Source: JAERML01 sp035687895
Lineage (GTDB): Bacteria; Bacteroidota; Ignavibacteria; UBA10030; UBA6906
Length of the DNA stretch: 20,985 bases
Assembly (NCBI GenBank): GCA_035687895.1
Contig: DASRUE010000262.1
Coordinates: forward strand, 1-20,985
Direction: 5' to 3'
The notes beneath the pieces are model-generated. The model did not search any database and had not been told where the DNA came from. It was given only the letters and a program-made list of their open reading frames with translations. Within the stretch, counting starts at the first letter, position 1. Each line of letters begins with the position of its first letter. A program made the position numbers and the translations under genes. Positions 6,145-13,022 of this stretch are shown here, piece after piece.

Positions 6145-6561
6145 ATGAAACGCATTCTCTTTGTTTCGTGGCTCACGCTCCTGAGCTTCGGGCTTGCACA
6201 GGCTCAGGATCAATCGTACAGGGTTGTCTTCGACCTGACCAGCAGGGATAGCCTGGATCAGAAGGCGGTGATGCGATGGATCAGGGAGATAACCGCTTCG
6301 AATCCCAAAGCACAGATGGAGGTGGTCATGTACGCCAAAGGGTTCGAATTGGTGATGCCGGAAAAATCCGCGGTCATTGCTGATGTGCAAGATGCAATGA
6401 AGAACCCGAACGTGACGTTCAGGGCGTGCGAGATTGCCTTGAAGAACAACAAGACGGACAAGAGCCAGCTTCTGAAAGAAGTGCAAACGGTGCCGGATGG
6501 TATCTACGAACTCGTCTTGAAGCAACAGCAGGGGTGGGGCTACATCAAGGTGGGGCATTGA
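6145..6561 (+). CDS. Periplasmic DsrE/DsrF-like protein
   Basis: The 138-residue product has a signal peptide: MKR, then a hydrophobic stretch to about residue 20, with a likely cut in AQA-QDQ. The mature part follows the DsrE-like fold seen in small sulfur-relay proteins. It contains YRVVFDLTS, MEVVMYAKGFELVM, the cysteine segment VTFRACEIALKNN (one cysteine, at the position where the family often has ACG), and the C-terminal VPDGIYELVLKQQQGWGYIKV. Related periplasmic proteins are annotated as intracellular sulfur oxidation DsrE/DsrF-like, but a sulfur role is not shown here. TGGAGGAAC stands before ATG 6145. The stop overlaps tail ORF D as TGATG. It is surrounded by hsdS tail copies and appears to be cargo. 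Confidence 0.8.
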   Translation: MKRILFVSWLTLLSFGLAQAQDQSYRVVFDLTSRDSLDQKAVMRWIREITASNPKAQMEVVMYAKGFELVMPEKSAVIADVQDAMKNPNVTFRACEIALKNNKTDKSQLLKEVQTVPDGIYELVLKQQQGWGYIKVGH

Positions 6562-6704
6562 TGGAACGTTATGGAACCTGGCTGAGGGCGAATCAGCTTG
6601 TCCCGACGCAGTCGGGAAGGGAGTCGGAAAAAGAGTTGGAGAATCTGTTTGGGAGTTTGATGCAAAAGGTTTGGCGAGGTCTTGCTCTCATACAACGCAC
6701 CTGA
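6561..6704 (+). pseudogene. HsdS C-terminal tail ORF, copy D (47 aa)
   Basis: ATG 6561 overlaps the stop of the DsrE-like gene (TGATG) and opens a 47-codon frame. The part LRANQ, then seven inserted residues, then RESEKELENLFGSLMQ is the hsdS tail helix; the last residues (KVWRGLALIQRT) have diverged from the GELVG end. The 21-nt insert carries a hairpin and keeps the frame. Coupled translation with the gene upstream is possible. It is otherwise a degraded copy. Confidence 0.65.
6597..6617. repeat. 21-nt in-frame palindromic insertion in tail copy D
   Basis: The extra seven codons contain a perfect hairpin TCCCGAC-GCA-GTCGGGA at 6601-6617. The stem is nearly the same as that in the insert of copy C (GTCCCGA/TCGGGAC), which suggests one repeat family in two loop lengths. 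Confidence 0.7.
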
Positions 6705-6793
6705 GTATCTGGGGAATCGACACAGCCTTCCCTGATGAGTTGTTAAAGAATATCCGCCGTATCGAAGCTCCGGTGAGGCAGGCAGCAGAATAG
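6698..6793 (+). pseudogene. Possible gene-end remnant in the gap before 6990
   Basis: One frame ending at TAG 6791-6793 encodes LSIWGIDTAFPDELLKNIRR followed by IEAPVRQAAE, a composition typical of real protein ends. There is no start or ribosome binding site, and the family is not recognised. The rest of the gap to 6989 (about 195 bases) shows no gene; it holds the untranslated leader of the next gene with a strong GGAGGAAA site. Confidence 0.25.
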
Positions 6794-6989
6794 CACGTCT
6801 CTGCCACGTTCCGAACCTGCTTTCCAGGATTCCCCTTGCTATTCCTTCTTTTCTGATGCAGTCATAATACACCACCGCATTGCATCTGTCCTGCGTTTCC
6901 TCTAACTTTTTTCGGAATGTCCGCGCGGTTCCCCCGGAGACATTCTTATAGCATAGTTCATAGTTTCTGAACCAACCGGAGGAAACTCA

Positions 6990-7367
6990 ATGCCGCTCCA
7001 CGAGATCCGTTTCAACCGTAACGGCGGGCCTGTTACAGTAGAGATCACGTTCGGGTACGTCCAGGTGGGGGCCTACGCCCTCGTTCTATGGGACAAGAAA
7101 GGGAGGGGGAAGCGAAAACTGGGAGAGGGGATCAATACCGACCAGGCTCCAGACATCTATCCGTTGCCCCGGCCAAACGGAGAGAACGACGGCAGCATCC
7201 TTGACTGCCTCGCTACCATTCTTGGCGGGAATCCTGGACCGGACGAGCACTACCGCGTGGATATGATTGTGTATCAGGATGGAGCCGAGTGCGGCCGTCG
7301 ATCCGATGAAGGCATCCTGGGCGCACAGTCCCACTCGACACGGCTCGCAGCACGACTGGTGTGCTGA
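6990..7367 (+). CDS. Hypothetical 125-aa protein
   Basis: A strong ribosome binding site (CCGGAGGAAACTCA) precedes ATG 6990. The protein has no signal peptide or membrane segment. It begins with a beta-like alternation (HEIRFNRNGGPVTVEITFGY, VGAYALVLWDKKGRGKRK), has a proline-rich centre (APDIYPLPRPNGENDGSILD) and a further strand, YRVDMIVYQDG. It contains three cysteines (D-C-L, E-C-G and the last residue). I do not recognise the family. It lies at the right edge of the accessory region, 110 bases after a gene remnant, and could be a stand-alone gene or another component of the CIS-like module. The codon pattern and ribosome binding site make it a likely real gene. Confidence 0.65.
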   Translation: MPLHEIRFNRNGGPVTVEITFGYVQVGAYALVLWDKKGRGKRKLGEGINTDQAPDIYPLPRPNGENDGSILDCLATILGGNPGPDEHYRVDMIVYQDGAECGRRSDEGILGAQSHSTRLAARLVC

Positions 7368-7473
7368 GAATACCCCGGCCCTGCAGCGAGAGTGAGTATG
7401 ATGTCATCTTGCATCTCACCACGCTGATCGGTAGATTCAACCACGGCCCATGAATCACTGAATCACCGACTTG

Positions 7474-8910
7474 ATGCACCTGAGCGAACTCCCCCTCGCC
7501 ATCGTCGACATCGAAACGACCGGCGGCAATCCGGTGTACAATCGGATTATTGAGATTGCCGTCATCCGCATAGAACAGGGGAGGGTCGTCCGCACATATC
7601 AGTCCCTTGTCCACCCGGAGCGGTTCATTCCCCCCACCATCGAACACTTGACCGGCATCCGCAATGAGGATGTGGCAACGGCTCCCAGGTTTCGCTCTGT
7701 AGCAGATAACATTTTGGAGATCCTCGACGGAGCGGTTTTCGTTGCACACAATGCCCGGTTTGATTATGGCTTCCTGCGGGCAGAGTTTGCCCGGCATTCG
7801 ATACGGTATGAGGCAAAGTGTCTCTGCACGGTGAAGCTTTCCAGGAAATTGTATCCTGAATTCCGTCGGCACGACCTGAGCAGCGTCATTCAGCGTCACG
7901 ACATTATTTGCGTTGATCGCCACCGTGCACTCGGGGATGCGCATGCTGTGAAGGACTTCCTAGCACTGGCGCAGCATGACCACGGTCGTGATAGGATTGA
8001 TGCCGCGGTTGCCTCCATTCTGAAGACTAACACACTCCCATCCCATCTTGATAGGGAGATGATTGACGCGCTCCCGGAGACGCCAGGAGTGTATTTCTTC
8101 TACGGGGAAGGTGGCGAGCTGCTGTATGTCGGTAAGAGCAAGAATATCCGTGAACGGGTGTTGGGACATTTTTCGGCAAGCAACGAGCGCCAGATGCACG
8201 GACAGGTGTGCAGGATCGAGTTCCGGCAGACCGCGGGGGAATTGGGTGCTTTGCTGCTTGAGTCTCAGTTGATCAAAGAACTGCAGCCACTGTACAATCA
8301 GGCATCACGCAGAAAGCGAAACATCATTGTGGCACGGCGTGAATTGACGAAGGAAGGATATGCGACGGTGGTCCTCGAAGAAATTGACCACGTCGATCTG
8401 GATGGGTCACTTCCGATTGTTGGAATGTTTAAGTCGATCAAACAGGCAAAGGAGTTCCTGTTGAAAATTGCACGGCAACGTCAGCTCTGCCGCAAACTCC
8501 TCGGACTGGAGCGCACGCGGGGGCATTGCTTCCCCTACCATCTGCATCAGTGTCATGGTGCCTGCATGGGAGAAGAGGCTCCGGAGTCGCATAACGTACG
8601 ATTTGATAGAGCGTTTGTCGACCGACGGGTCAAGGCATGGCCATTCAAGGGTGGAATTGTGATCGATGAGCGAAGTCAAGAGAACGCGGGGGAAGTTTTT
8701 CTGATCGACCAATGGCGGCTCGTTTCCGGTTTCAAGTATTCGGACATCGGTCATGAACATCATCTGAAGAGCATGCACCGATTCGACTATGACAGTTACA
8801 AGATTCTCCTTCGGTATCTCCGCGACGGGAGGAACCGGCGCAACATTCGCGTTGTGCCCCGGGAGGAGTTCGAAGCGCTGTTGAATCAATCCCTGGCTCC
8901 CGCAGCCTGA
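7474..8910 (+). CDS. DEDDh exonuclease/GIY-YIG (UvrC-like) fusion nuclease
   Basis: The 478-residue protein joins two nuclease domains. Residues 1-165 are a DnaQ-like 3'-5' exonuclease with VDIETTGG (D12, E14), HNARFDYGFL (D97) and HRALGDAHAV (H150, D155), a full DEDDh set. From about residue 204, PGVYFFYGEGGELLYVGKSK starts a GIY-YIG domain as in UvrC and Cho, which incises DNA near bulky lesions; a glutamate in LLESQLIKELQPLYN completes it. The remaining part has a QCHGACMG cysteine segment like that after the UvrC nuclease domain. Such fusions are known in several phyla and are thought to act in DNA repair. ATG 7474 was preferred to TTG 7471; neither has a clear ribosome binding site. It is flanked by unrelated genes. 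Confidence 0.88.
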   Translation: MHLSELPLAIVDIETTGGNPVYNRIIEIAVIRIEQGRVVRTYQSLVHPERFIPPTIEHLTGIRNEDVATAPRFRSVADNILEILDGAVFVAHNARFDYGFLRAEFARHSIRYEAKCLCTVKLSRKLYPEFRRHDLSSVIQRHDIICVDRHRALGDAHAVKDFLALAQHDHGRDRIDAAVASILKTNTLPSHLDREMIDALPETPGVYFFYGEGGELLYVGKSKNIRERVLGHFSASNERQMHGQVCRIEFRQTAGELGALLLESQLIKELQPLYNQASRRKRNIIVARRELTKEGYATVVLEEIDHVDLDGSLPIVGMFKSIKQAKEFLLKIARQRQLCRKLLGLERTRGHCFPYHLHQCHGACMGEEAPESHNVRFDRAFVDRRVKAWPFKGGIVIDERSQENAGEVFLIDQWRLVSGFKYSDIGHEHHLKSMHRFDYDSYKILLRYLRDGRNRRNIRVVPREEFEALLNQSLAPAA

Positions 8911-8953
8911 CCTACCCACAATCCTTGAACAGTTGTTTCCCAACCCGATCCAG

Positions 8954-10897
8954 ATGAAGACTTTCTCGTGGCATCGTTTTCTCCTCACGTTTCTTCTCAG
9001 TTGCTTTCTTTCTTGTTCGCACCAGTCAGAGTGGGAGAGGACTGTTGCCTGGAAGGACTTTGAGCTTGCAAACCTCCCCGGACGGAAGGAATACCCCGAT
9101 GCGGGGGCGGTTATACTCCTGGATGAAGGCTCGATGGAGATCTTCGGGAGCGGCGAGTTGGGATTCAGTGTGTACGAACAACACAGCATCATCAAAATCC
9201 TGGCACCACAGGGTCACCGGTACGCGAATGTTGTCATTCCTTATGGATCAAGTAGTACAGTTGATGAAATCCAGGCGCGCACCATTTCGCCGGAGGGTAG
9301 GATAACCGTACTGAATGAAAGTAATGTCTTTGATGTCAGTCTCTATCCGAACTTCGTTTTCTTCTCCGATCAACGCGCAAAGATCTTCACTCTTCCGGGA
9401 GTAAAGAACGGTTCGGTCGTTGAATACCGCTACCAGATCAGCATCCACAACCGCACCTTCTGGCACTCGTGGACTTTTCAACATGATGTGCCGACTGTCC
9501 GCTCTCGTTTTACACTTGTGAAACCATCCGAGTGGGAGGCGCCGTTTCGCATCTATGGGATGAAACTGGAGCCGAAGGTAACAAGCCCCCCCGCAGGATT
9601 CAAATCGTTGCATCTATGGGAGGCGCGGGACATTGCTCCGGTCCCATTGGAGGTCGGGATGCCGTCCCGCATCGAACAAACGTCACGGCTGGCAATTGCG
9701 CCGCTGGGGTTCAAGACATGGAGGGATGTGTCACAATGGTATCATCGTCTCTCGGCTCCTCAGATGGTTTGTGGTGCTGACGCGAAGGCGTTGGTGCAGC
9801 AGCTCACGGCGGGCGCGACTTCGAATGAGGAGAGGCTGAGACGAATTTACGAGTGGGTGAGGGACAGGATTCGCTATGTTGCTGTCGAGATCGGGATAGG
9901 AGGCTTCCAACCGCATCCTGCCGATGATGTGTTTACGAACCTGTATGGTGATTGCAAGGACATGACGACGATTCTTTGTGCTCTGGCACAGGAAGCAGGA
10001 CTTGAAGTATGTCAGGTTCTGGTCAGCACATGGCCCAATGGTAAACCTGACACGAGCTTCCCATCGCCGCTGCAATTCAATCATGCTATTGCTTATGCTC
10101 CTTCCATCGGAGATGGAGGGACGTGGATGGATGCAACGGAGAAGGGATGTCCTTTTGGTGAGCTTCCCTGGTATGACCAGGGATTACCCGTGCTCGTCGT
10201 GGATGCGAAGGGGGAAAATCAAATCAAGATAACCCCCCGACGAGGCGCGATGCAAAACCGAACTCTGCTGCGATGGGATGTTAGGCTTGAGCCCGATCAA
10301 TCCGGCAGGGTTCAAGGGGAGACAAACGTGTGGGGATCTCCTGCCGCTGAACTTCGTGAACAATTGATGTATATGTCCGCAGATCGCCGGCGCCAATGGG
10401 TAGAGGCCTACATTGCATCACGGTGTTCAGGCGCGAAAGTGGATTCGTTTGAGATCGCCGGTGATGACCCGGTCAGCGATCCGTTGAAAATTTCGTATGC
10501 GTTTCGGGCGAGAACCCTTGCAATGCGGCGAGGAACGGAGCTAAGCCTGAGACCGGGAGAGATCACAATGTCCGATCTCCCGGAGTATTTCAGCTCGTCC
10601 AGCCGTCTTCATCCGGTGCGATTCCGATTTGGTGCGACTTCCGACCTGGAATTGACGATCCACATTCCAGAAGGCTGGGCCGTCGCAAATCCCGAAGTGA
10701 ATGATTCGCTCCATTCATTATATGGCATGGCCACATGGCAATGGAGTGCTCATGGGCGCTCGATGAATATCTCTTCGGCCTTCACACTTTCGGGAGAGGA
10801 AGTTCCGTCAAGTCGATACGCAGAGTTGCAGAGTTTTCTCGATGGTGTTCGAGAGAGGGATCGTCGGGAGCTGGTACTGGTGAAGTCGTTGCCGTAG
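8954..10897 (+). CDS. DUF3857/transglutaminase-like exported protein, probable lipoprotein
   Basis: The product has 647 residues from ATG 8954. A hydrophobic leader ends FLLSCFLSC, with a plausible lipobox cysteine, so the protein is probably a lipoprotein facing the periplasm. An N-terminal DUF3857-type beta domain follows (AVILLDEGSMEIFGSG; later GSVVEYRYQI). The transglutaminase-like domain has a complete triad: YGDCKDMTTIL with Cys334, FNHAIAYA with His377 and WMDATEK with Asp393. The segment IRYVAVEIGIGGFQPHPADD before the cysteine is typical of the DUF3857 group in Bacteroidota and relatives. The substrate is unknown. An upstream in-frame TTG (8933) would add seven polar residues before the leader and is less likely. 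The gene stands alone. Confidence 0.85.
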   Translation: MKTFSWHRFLLTFLLSCFLSCSHQSEWERTVAWKDFELANLPGRKEYPDAGAVILLDEGSMEIFGSGELGFSVYEQHSIIKILAPQGHRYANVVIPYGSSSTVDEIQARTISPEGRITVLNESNVFDVSLYPNFVFFSDQRAKIFTLPGVKNGSVVEYRYQISIHNRTFWHSWTFQHDVPTVRSRFTLVKPSEWEAPFRIYGMKLEPKVTSPPAGFKSLHLWEARDIAPVPLEVGMPSRIEQTSRLAIAPLGFKTWRDVSQWYHRLSAPQMVCGADAKALVQQLTAGATSNEERLRRIYEWVRDRIRYVAVEIGIGGFQPHPADDVFTNLYGDCKDMTTILCALAQEAGLEVCQVLVSTWPNGKPDTSFPSPLQFNHAIAYAPSIGDGGTWMDATEKGCPFGELPWYDQGLPVLVVDAKGENQIKITPRRGAMQNRTLLRWDVRLEPDQSGRVQGETNVWGSPAAELREQLMYMSADRRRQWVEAYIASRCSGAKVDSFEIAGDDPVSDPLKISYAFRARTLAMRRGTELSLRPGEITMSDLPEYFSSSSRLHPVRFRFGATSDLELTIHIPEGWAVANPEVNDSLHSLYGMATWQWSAHGRSMNISSAFTLSGEEVPSSRYAELQSFLDGVRERDRRELVLVKSLP

Positions 10898-10933
10898 AGG
10901 CATCGTCTTTTTGAAAACCAGGTTCTTTTTCCT

Positions 10934-11125
10934 TATACAATGGGACCACGAGAGGTGGCTATGGCATGTGCCCTGCTGCTTCCCAAGTGCATCCTTGGTC
11001 TACACTACGACACATTTCCCGCGCTGACTGAAACGCCCGCCGAACTCCGGAGACAATTACCAATGCCGATGAAGAGGCGCGTAACAGAGCTCCAACCGGG
11101 AGAACCGAAGACGTTGGTGTGCTGA
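10934..11125 (+). pseudogene. C-terminal remnant of a UPF0173 metal-dependent hydrolase
   Basis: The frame reads YTMGPREVAMACALLLPKC and then LHYDTFPALTETPAEL, closing with a QPGEPK-like end before TGA 11123-11125. This is the final part of UPF0173 metallo-beta-lactamase-fold hydrolases (TMGPxEAA, HYxTFPxLTGTPEEL, LEPGE). The N-terminal HxHxDH metal-binding part is not present upstream. The nearest ATG (10940) is internal to the motif. The fragment starts about 35 bases after the transglutaminase gene, so the body of the gene was deleted. Confidence 0.75.
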
Positions 11126-11162
11126 TCGTGGTTCCCAATCATACGCACGTTGCATCTCCATC

Positions 11163-11357
11163 GTGAATCCCTGGCGCGGACTCGGCACTTTGCCGAAGGA
11201 AGTCTGGATACTCTCCACCGCTACCCTCATCAACCGGGCGGGGACGATGGCGCTTCCGTTTCTCGTCCTTTACTTGACAAGGACCCTTGGACTTTTTCCT
11301 CGCGGTGTGATCTCTTCCTTCGTGTTGTGGAGATTGAGAGAGGAACGGAGATTTTAG
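11163..11357 (+). pseudogene. N-terminal remnant of an MFS transporter
   Basis: From GTG 11163 the peptide reads NPWRGLGTLPKEVWILSTAT, then INRAGTMALPFLVLYLTRTLG. This is the cytoplasmic start and first transmembrane helix of a major facilitator transporter (NRxGTMxxPFLxLYLT). After about residue 44 the likeness is lost and the frame ends at TAG 11355-11357. The other eleven helices are missing. It lies 37 bases after the UPF0173 remnant, so one deletion or rearrangement may have produced both scars. Confidence 0.65.
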
Positions 11358-11381
11358 TCTTCGATGCAGGTCGAATAAAGA

Positions 11382-11417
11382 CCAACGCCTCCTGGGAAAG
11401 TCCCAAGGAGGCGTTGG
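11382..11417 (-). terminator. Rho-independent terminator of the minus-strand zinc-ribbon gene
   Basis: The arms CCAACGCCTCC and GGAGGCGTTGG pair perfectly over 11 bp, with a further inner GGGA/TCCC pairing. Read on the minus strand the hairpin begins about 20 bases after the stop codon of the 11437-11628 gene and is followed by TCTTTATT. No T-run follows it on the plus strand. Confidence 0.8.
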
Positions 11418-11436
11418 AAGAATGGTTCAGTCGATA

Positions 11437-11628
11437 TCAGATATCCGTCTTGAGATAGAACGGAAGACTGCGCCTCATTCGCTCGCGCTGCTCCTTGTAT
11501 TGTGCCTCCTTCTTACGGCACTCAGGGCAACGATATGACCCACTGGGACCGCGAAACTCATTCGAGCAATCCCGGCATACGTTGGATACCACCTTCTTCA
11601 CGATGTCACGTCCTTTCAGCATTTGCAT
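11437..11628 (-). CDS. Small zinc-ribbon protein
   Basis: The 63-residue product has two CxxC knuckles, C18-R-D-C21 and C34-P-E-C37, separated by a short GPSGSY loop, followed by a basic helical end (KKEAQYKEQRERMRRS). This is a classic four-cysteine zinc ribbon. On the minus strand AGAGGGGCGG lies about eight bases before ATG 11628, and a good terminator follows the stop. Similar small ribbons of the FmdB/zinc-ribbon type have unknown roles in many bacteria. A second in-frame ATG two codons later could also serve. The family is not named with certainty, but the gene is well supported by its signals. Confidence 0.75.
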   Translation of the reverse strand: MQMLKGRDIVKKVVSNVCRDCSNEFRGPSGSYRCPECRKKEAQYKEQRERMRRSLPFYLKTDI

Positions 11629-11807
11629 GTAATTACCGCCCCTCTATTGGTTGGGCATTCATAACTTATAGAACAATCCTCAAGCCAAGTCGGTTTCCCC
11701 GAGCCATGGAAAAATAAGTTGGGAAAAACCTCGGCCCAAATATGCCTTAATATACACAAATTTCAGATCATTGGCTACTCTTTTTTTCAATGATCATCCG
11801 CGCTATT

Positions 11808-12017
11808 TTAATCTTTACCAGAGTCTGAATTCTTGGCTATCTCCTGTGAAATGTGTGTACTGAGCCCTTTACGCAAAAAGTGGATTGAAGAAAAGATGAG
11901 GGTACCCATCACAAGATAGACGGTGCCGAGGTTTTCAGGTGCTAAGGGCCTTATAAACGGAGCTCCAACCCCGATGCTGATCATCAGACCTATGAGAATG
12001 TAACTTCTCCAACTCAT
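11808..12017 (-). CDS. Small two-helix membrane protein
   Basis: The 69-residue product has two hydrophobic segments: YILIGLMISIGVGAPFI and TVYLVMGTLIFSSIHFL, separated by RPLAPENLG. It ends with a charged cytoplasmic tail. The nearest ribosome-binding-like motif (CGGAG) lies 15 bases before ATG 12017, too far to be convincing. The frame is open further upstream to about 12083 without a good start, while another frame begins at 12171 with a strong ribosome binding site. The true gene may therefore be longer and frameshifted. No family is recognised. Confidence 0.5.
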   Translation of the reverse strand: MSWRSYILIGLMISIGVGAPFIRPLAPENLGTVYLVMGTLIFSSIHFLRKGLSTHISQEIAKNSDSGKD

Positions 12018-12171
12018 GAACGAGATGACGATCTCCGTGTAATTCAGACTCCATCGCCCGACGGGGCCTTTCCTCCTTGACTCCTACCAAACCTTCTTCC
12101 GGACCACTACCTCGTTGATTTACAAGGCGTTGCAGGAAATTTCCGCCACCCTGAAACTTATCCATGTCCAC
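11935..12171 (-). CDS. Overlapping minus-strand ORF, possible 5' part of the membrane protein gene
   Basis: The frame from ATG 12165 (or GTG 12171) has a good upstream GGGGTGG on the minus strand. It begins MDKFQGGGNFLQRLVNQRG, a natural-looking cytoplasmic start. Its later half (about 12070 to 11935) overlaps the frame with the membrane helices and looks less natural. A +1 or -1 shift in 12083-12020 would join the well-initiated start to the hydrophobic part. Whether the shift is biological, a mutation or a sequencing error cannot be decided here. Confidence 0.3.
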   Translation of the reverse strand: MDMDKFQGGGNFLQRLVNQRGSGPEEGLVGVKEERPRRAMESELHGDRHLVHELEKLHSHRSDDQHRGWSSVYKALST

Positions 12172-12230
12172 CCCGTAAGCTGACCATGAGTCAATAATTT
12201 AGTCTAAGTAAAATTTAATCTACTGGGATA

Positions 12231-12259
12231 TTGACAAACCGTATTTGAATAGTTATATT
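12231..12259 (+). promoter_or_regulatory. Sigma-70-like promoter of the tetR-efflux operon
   Basis: A perfect -35 box TTGACA (12231-12236) and a -10 box TATATT (12254-12259) are separated by exactly 17 bases, in an AT-rich region 49 bases before the regulator start. The operator-like palindrome begins 11 bases after the -10 box, around the expected transcription start. Confidence 0.75.
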
Positions 12260-12270
12260 ATCACCCAATA

Positions 12271-12287
12271 AATGACTATCAGTCATT
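12271..12287. promoter_or_regulatory. TetR-type operator palindrome
   Basis: AATGACT-ATC-AGTCATT is a perfect inverted repeat with 7-bp arms and a 3-base centre. It lies between the promoter and the tetR start, where bound repressor would block transcription. Its size and its TGACT/AGTCA half-sites are usual for TetR-family operators, so autoregulation of the whole operon is inferred. Confidence 0.75.
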
Positions 12288-12307
12288 AACCCAAGTAGAG
12301 GCAGGAA

Positions 12308-13000
12308 ATGGGCATTCAAGAGCGAAAAGATAGAGAGAAAGAGCAGCGTCGGGAGGAAATCATCACCGCTGCTCAAAAGGTGTTTTTTGAGAAGGGACTC
12401 CCGGCAGCAACCATGGACGAAATTGCAGAAGCAGCCGAACTGAGCAAAGGGACACTTTACCTCTACTACAAGAGCAAAGAGGATCTCTACCTCGCCGTCA
12501 TGATGCGTGGCTCTGAAATCATGTATCAAATGTTCCTCGAAGCCTCCACGACGTCCGAGAACACGATTCAAGCCCTCGTGAACCTCGGTGAGGCCTACTA
12601 CCAATTCTTCCGACAACACACAAACTACTTCCGTATGTATCTCTTCTTCGAGAACCCACAATTCCACCGTCAGGTCTCTGAAGAAATGCTCAACACCTGC
12701 TCGGGCAACGACATGAAGATTTGGAACCTTGTCATTGACTTGATCAAGAAGGGAAAAAAGGAGGGTCTGTTGGAGTCCGATCTGGATCCGCTGGAGGCGT
12801 CCATTATTCTCTGGTCCAGCGGGAACGCGTTGATGCGACAAATGGACCGGGAAGACAATTACTGGCATCAGAAGATGGGCGTTAACCTGGAGGCTGCACT
12901 CAGGAAGTCGTATCAATTCCTGCTCGAGGGAATGATGACCGAAGAAGGGAAGAAGAAAGGGCTCCTGACGCCGCCCCATTCCCGCCCGGCACATGCATAG
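12308..13000 (+). CDS. TetR/AcrR-family transcriptional regulator
   Basis: The 230-residue protein has the standard N-terminal DNA-binding domain. RREEIITAAQKVFFEKGL is followed by TMDEIAEAAELSKGTLYLYY and KSKEDLYLAVM, which is the helix-turn-helix and its GTLYxYYxSKEDL signature (about residues 16-63). The C-terminal helices (65-215) form the ligand-binding and dimerisation part; the ligand is unknown. The end is a basic and proline-rich tail. GGCAGGAA precedes ATG 12308. The gene is first in an operon with a TolC-like protein, a membrane fusion protein and an RND permease, so it is most likely the local repressor of that pump, acting on the palindrome at 12271-12287. Confidence 0.93.
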   Translation: MGIQERKDREKEQRREEIITAAQKVFFEKGLPAATMDEIAEAAELSKGTLYLYYKSKEDLYLAVMMRGSEIMYQMFLEASTTSENTIQALVNLGEAYYQFFRQHTNYFRMYLFFENPQFHRQVSEEMLNTCSGNDMKIWNLVIDLIKKGKKEGLLESDLDPLEASIILWSSGNALMRQMDREDNYWHQKMGVNLEAALRKSYQFLLEGMMTEEGKKKGLLTPPHSRPAHA

Positions 13001-13022
13001 AACACACTTAACTCAAGAGGAT

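Noticed and set aside
11150..11458. 102-codon plus-strand frame covering the gene scar and terminator
   Set aside because: It crosses the MFS remnant in a different frame and the terminator hairpin of the opposite gene; the peptide has no family features.
11766..11795. Inverted repeat GATCATTG/CAATGATC with a 14-base loop containing a T-run
   Set aside because: The T-run lies in the loop, not after the stem, so it is not a typical terminator in either direction; no other role could be supported.
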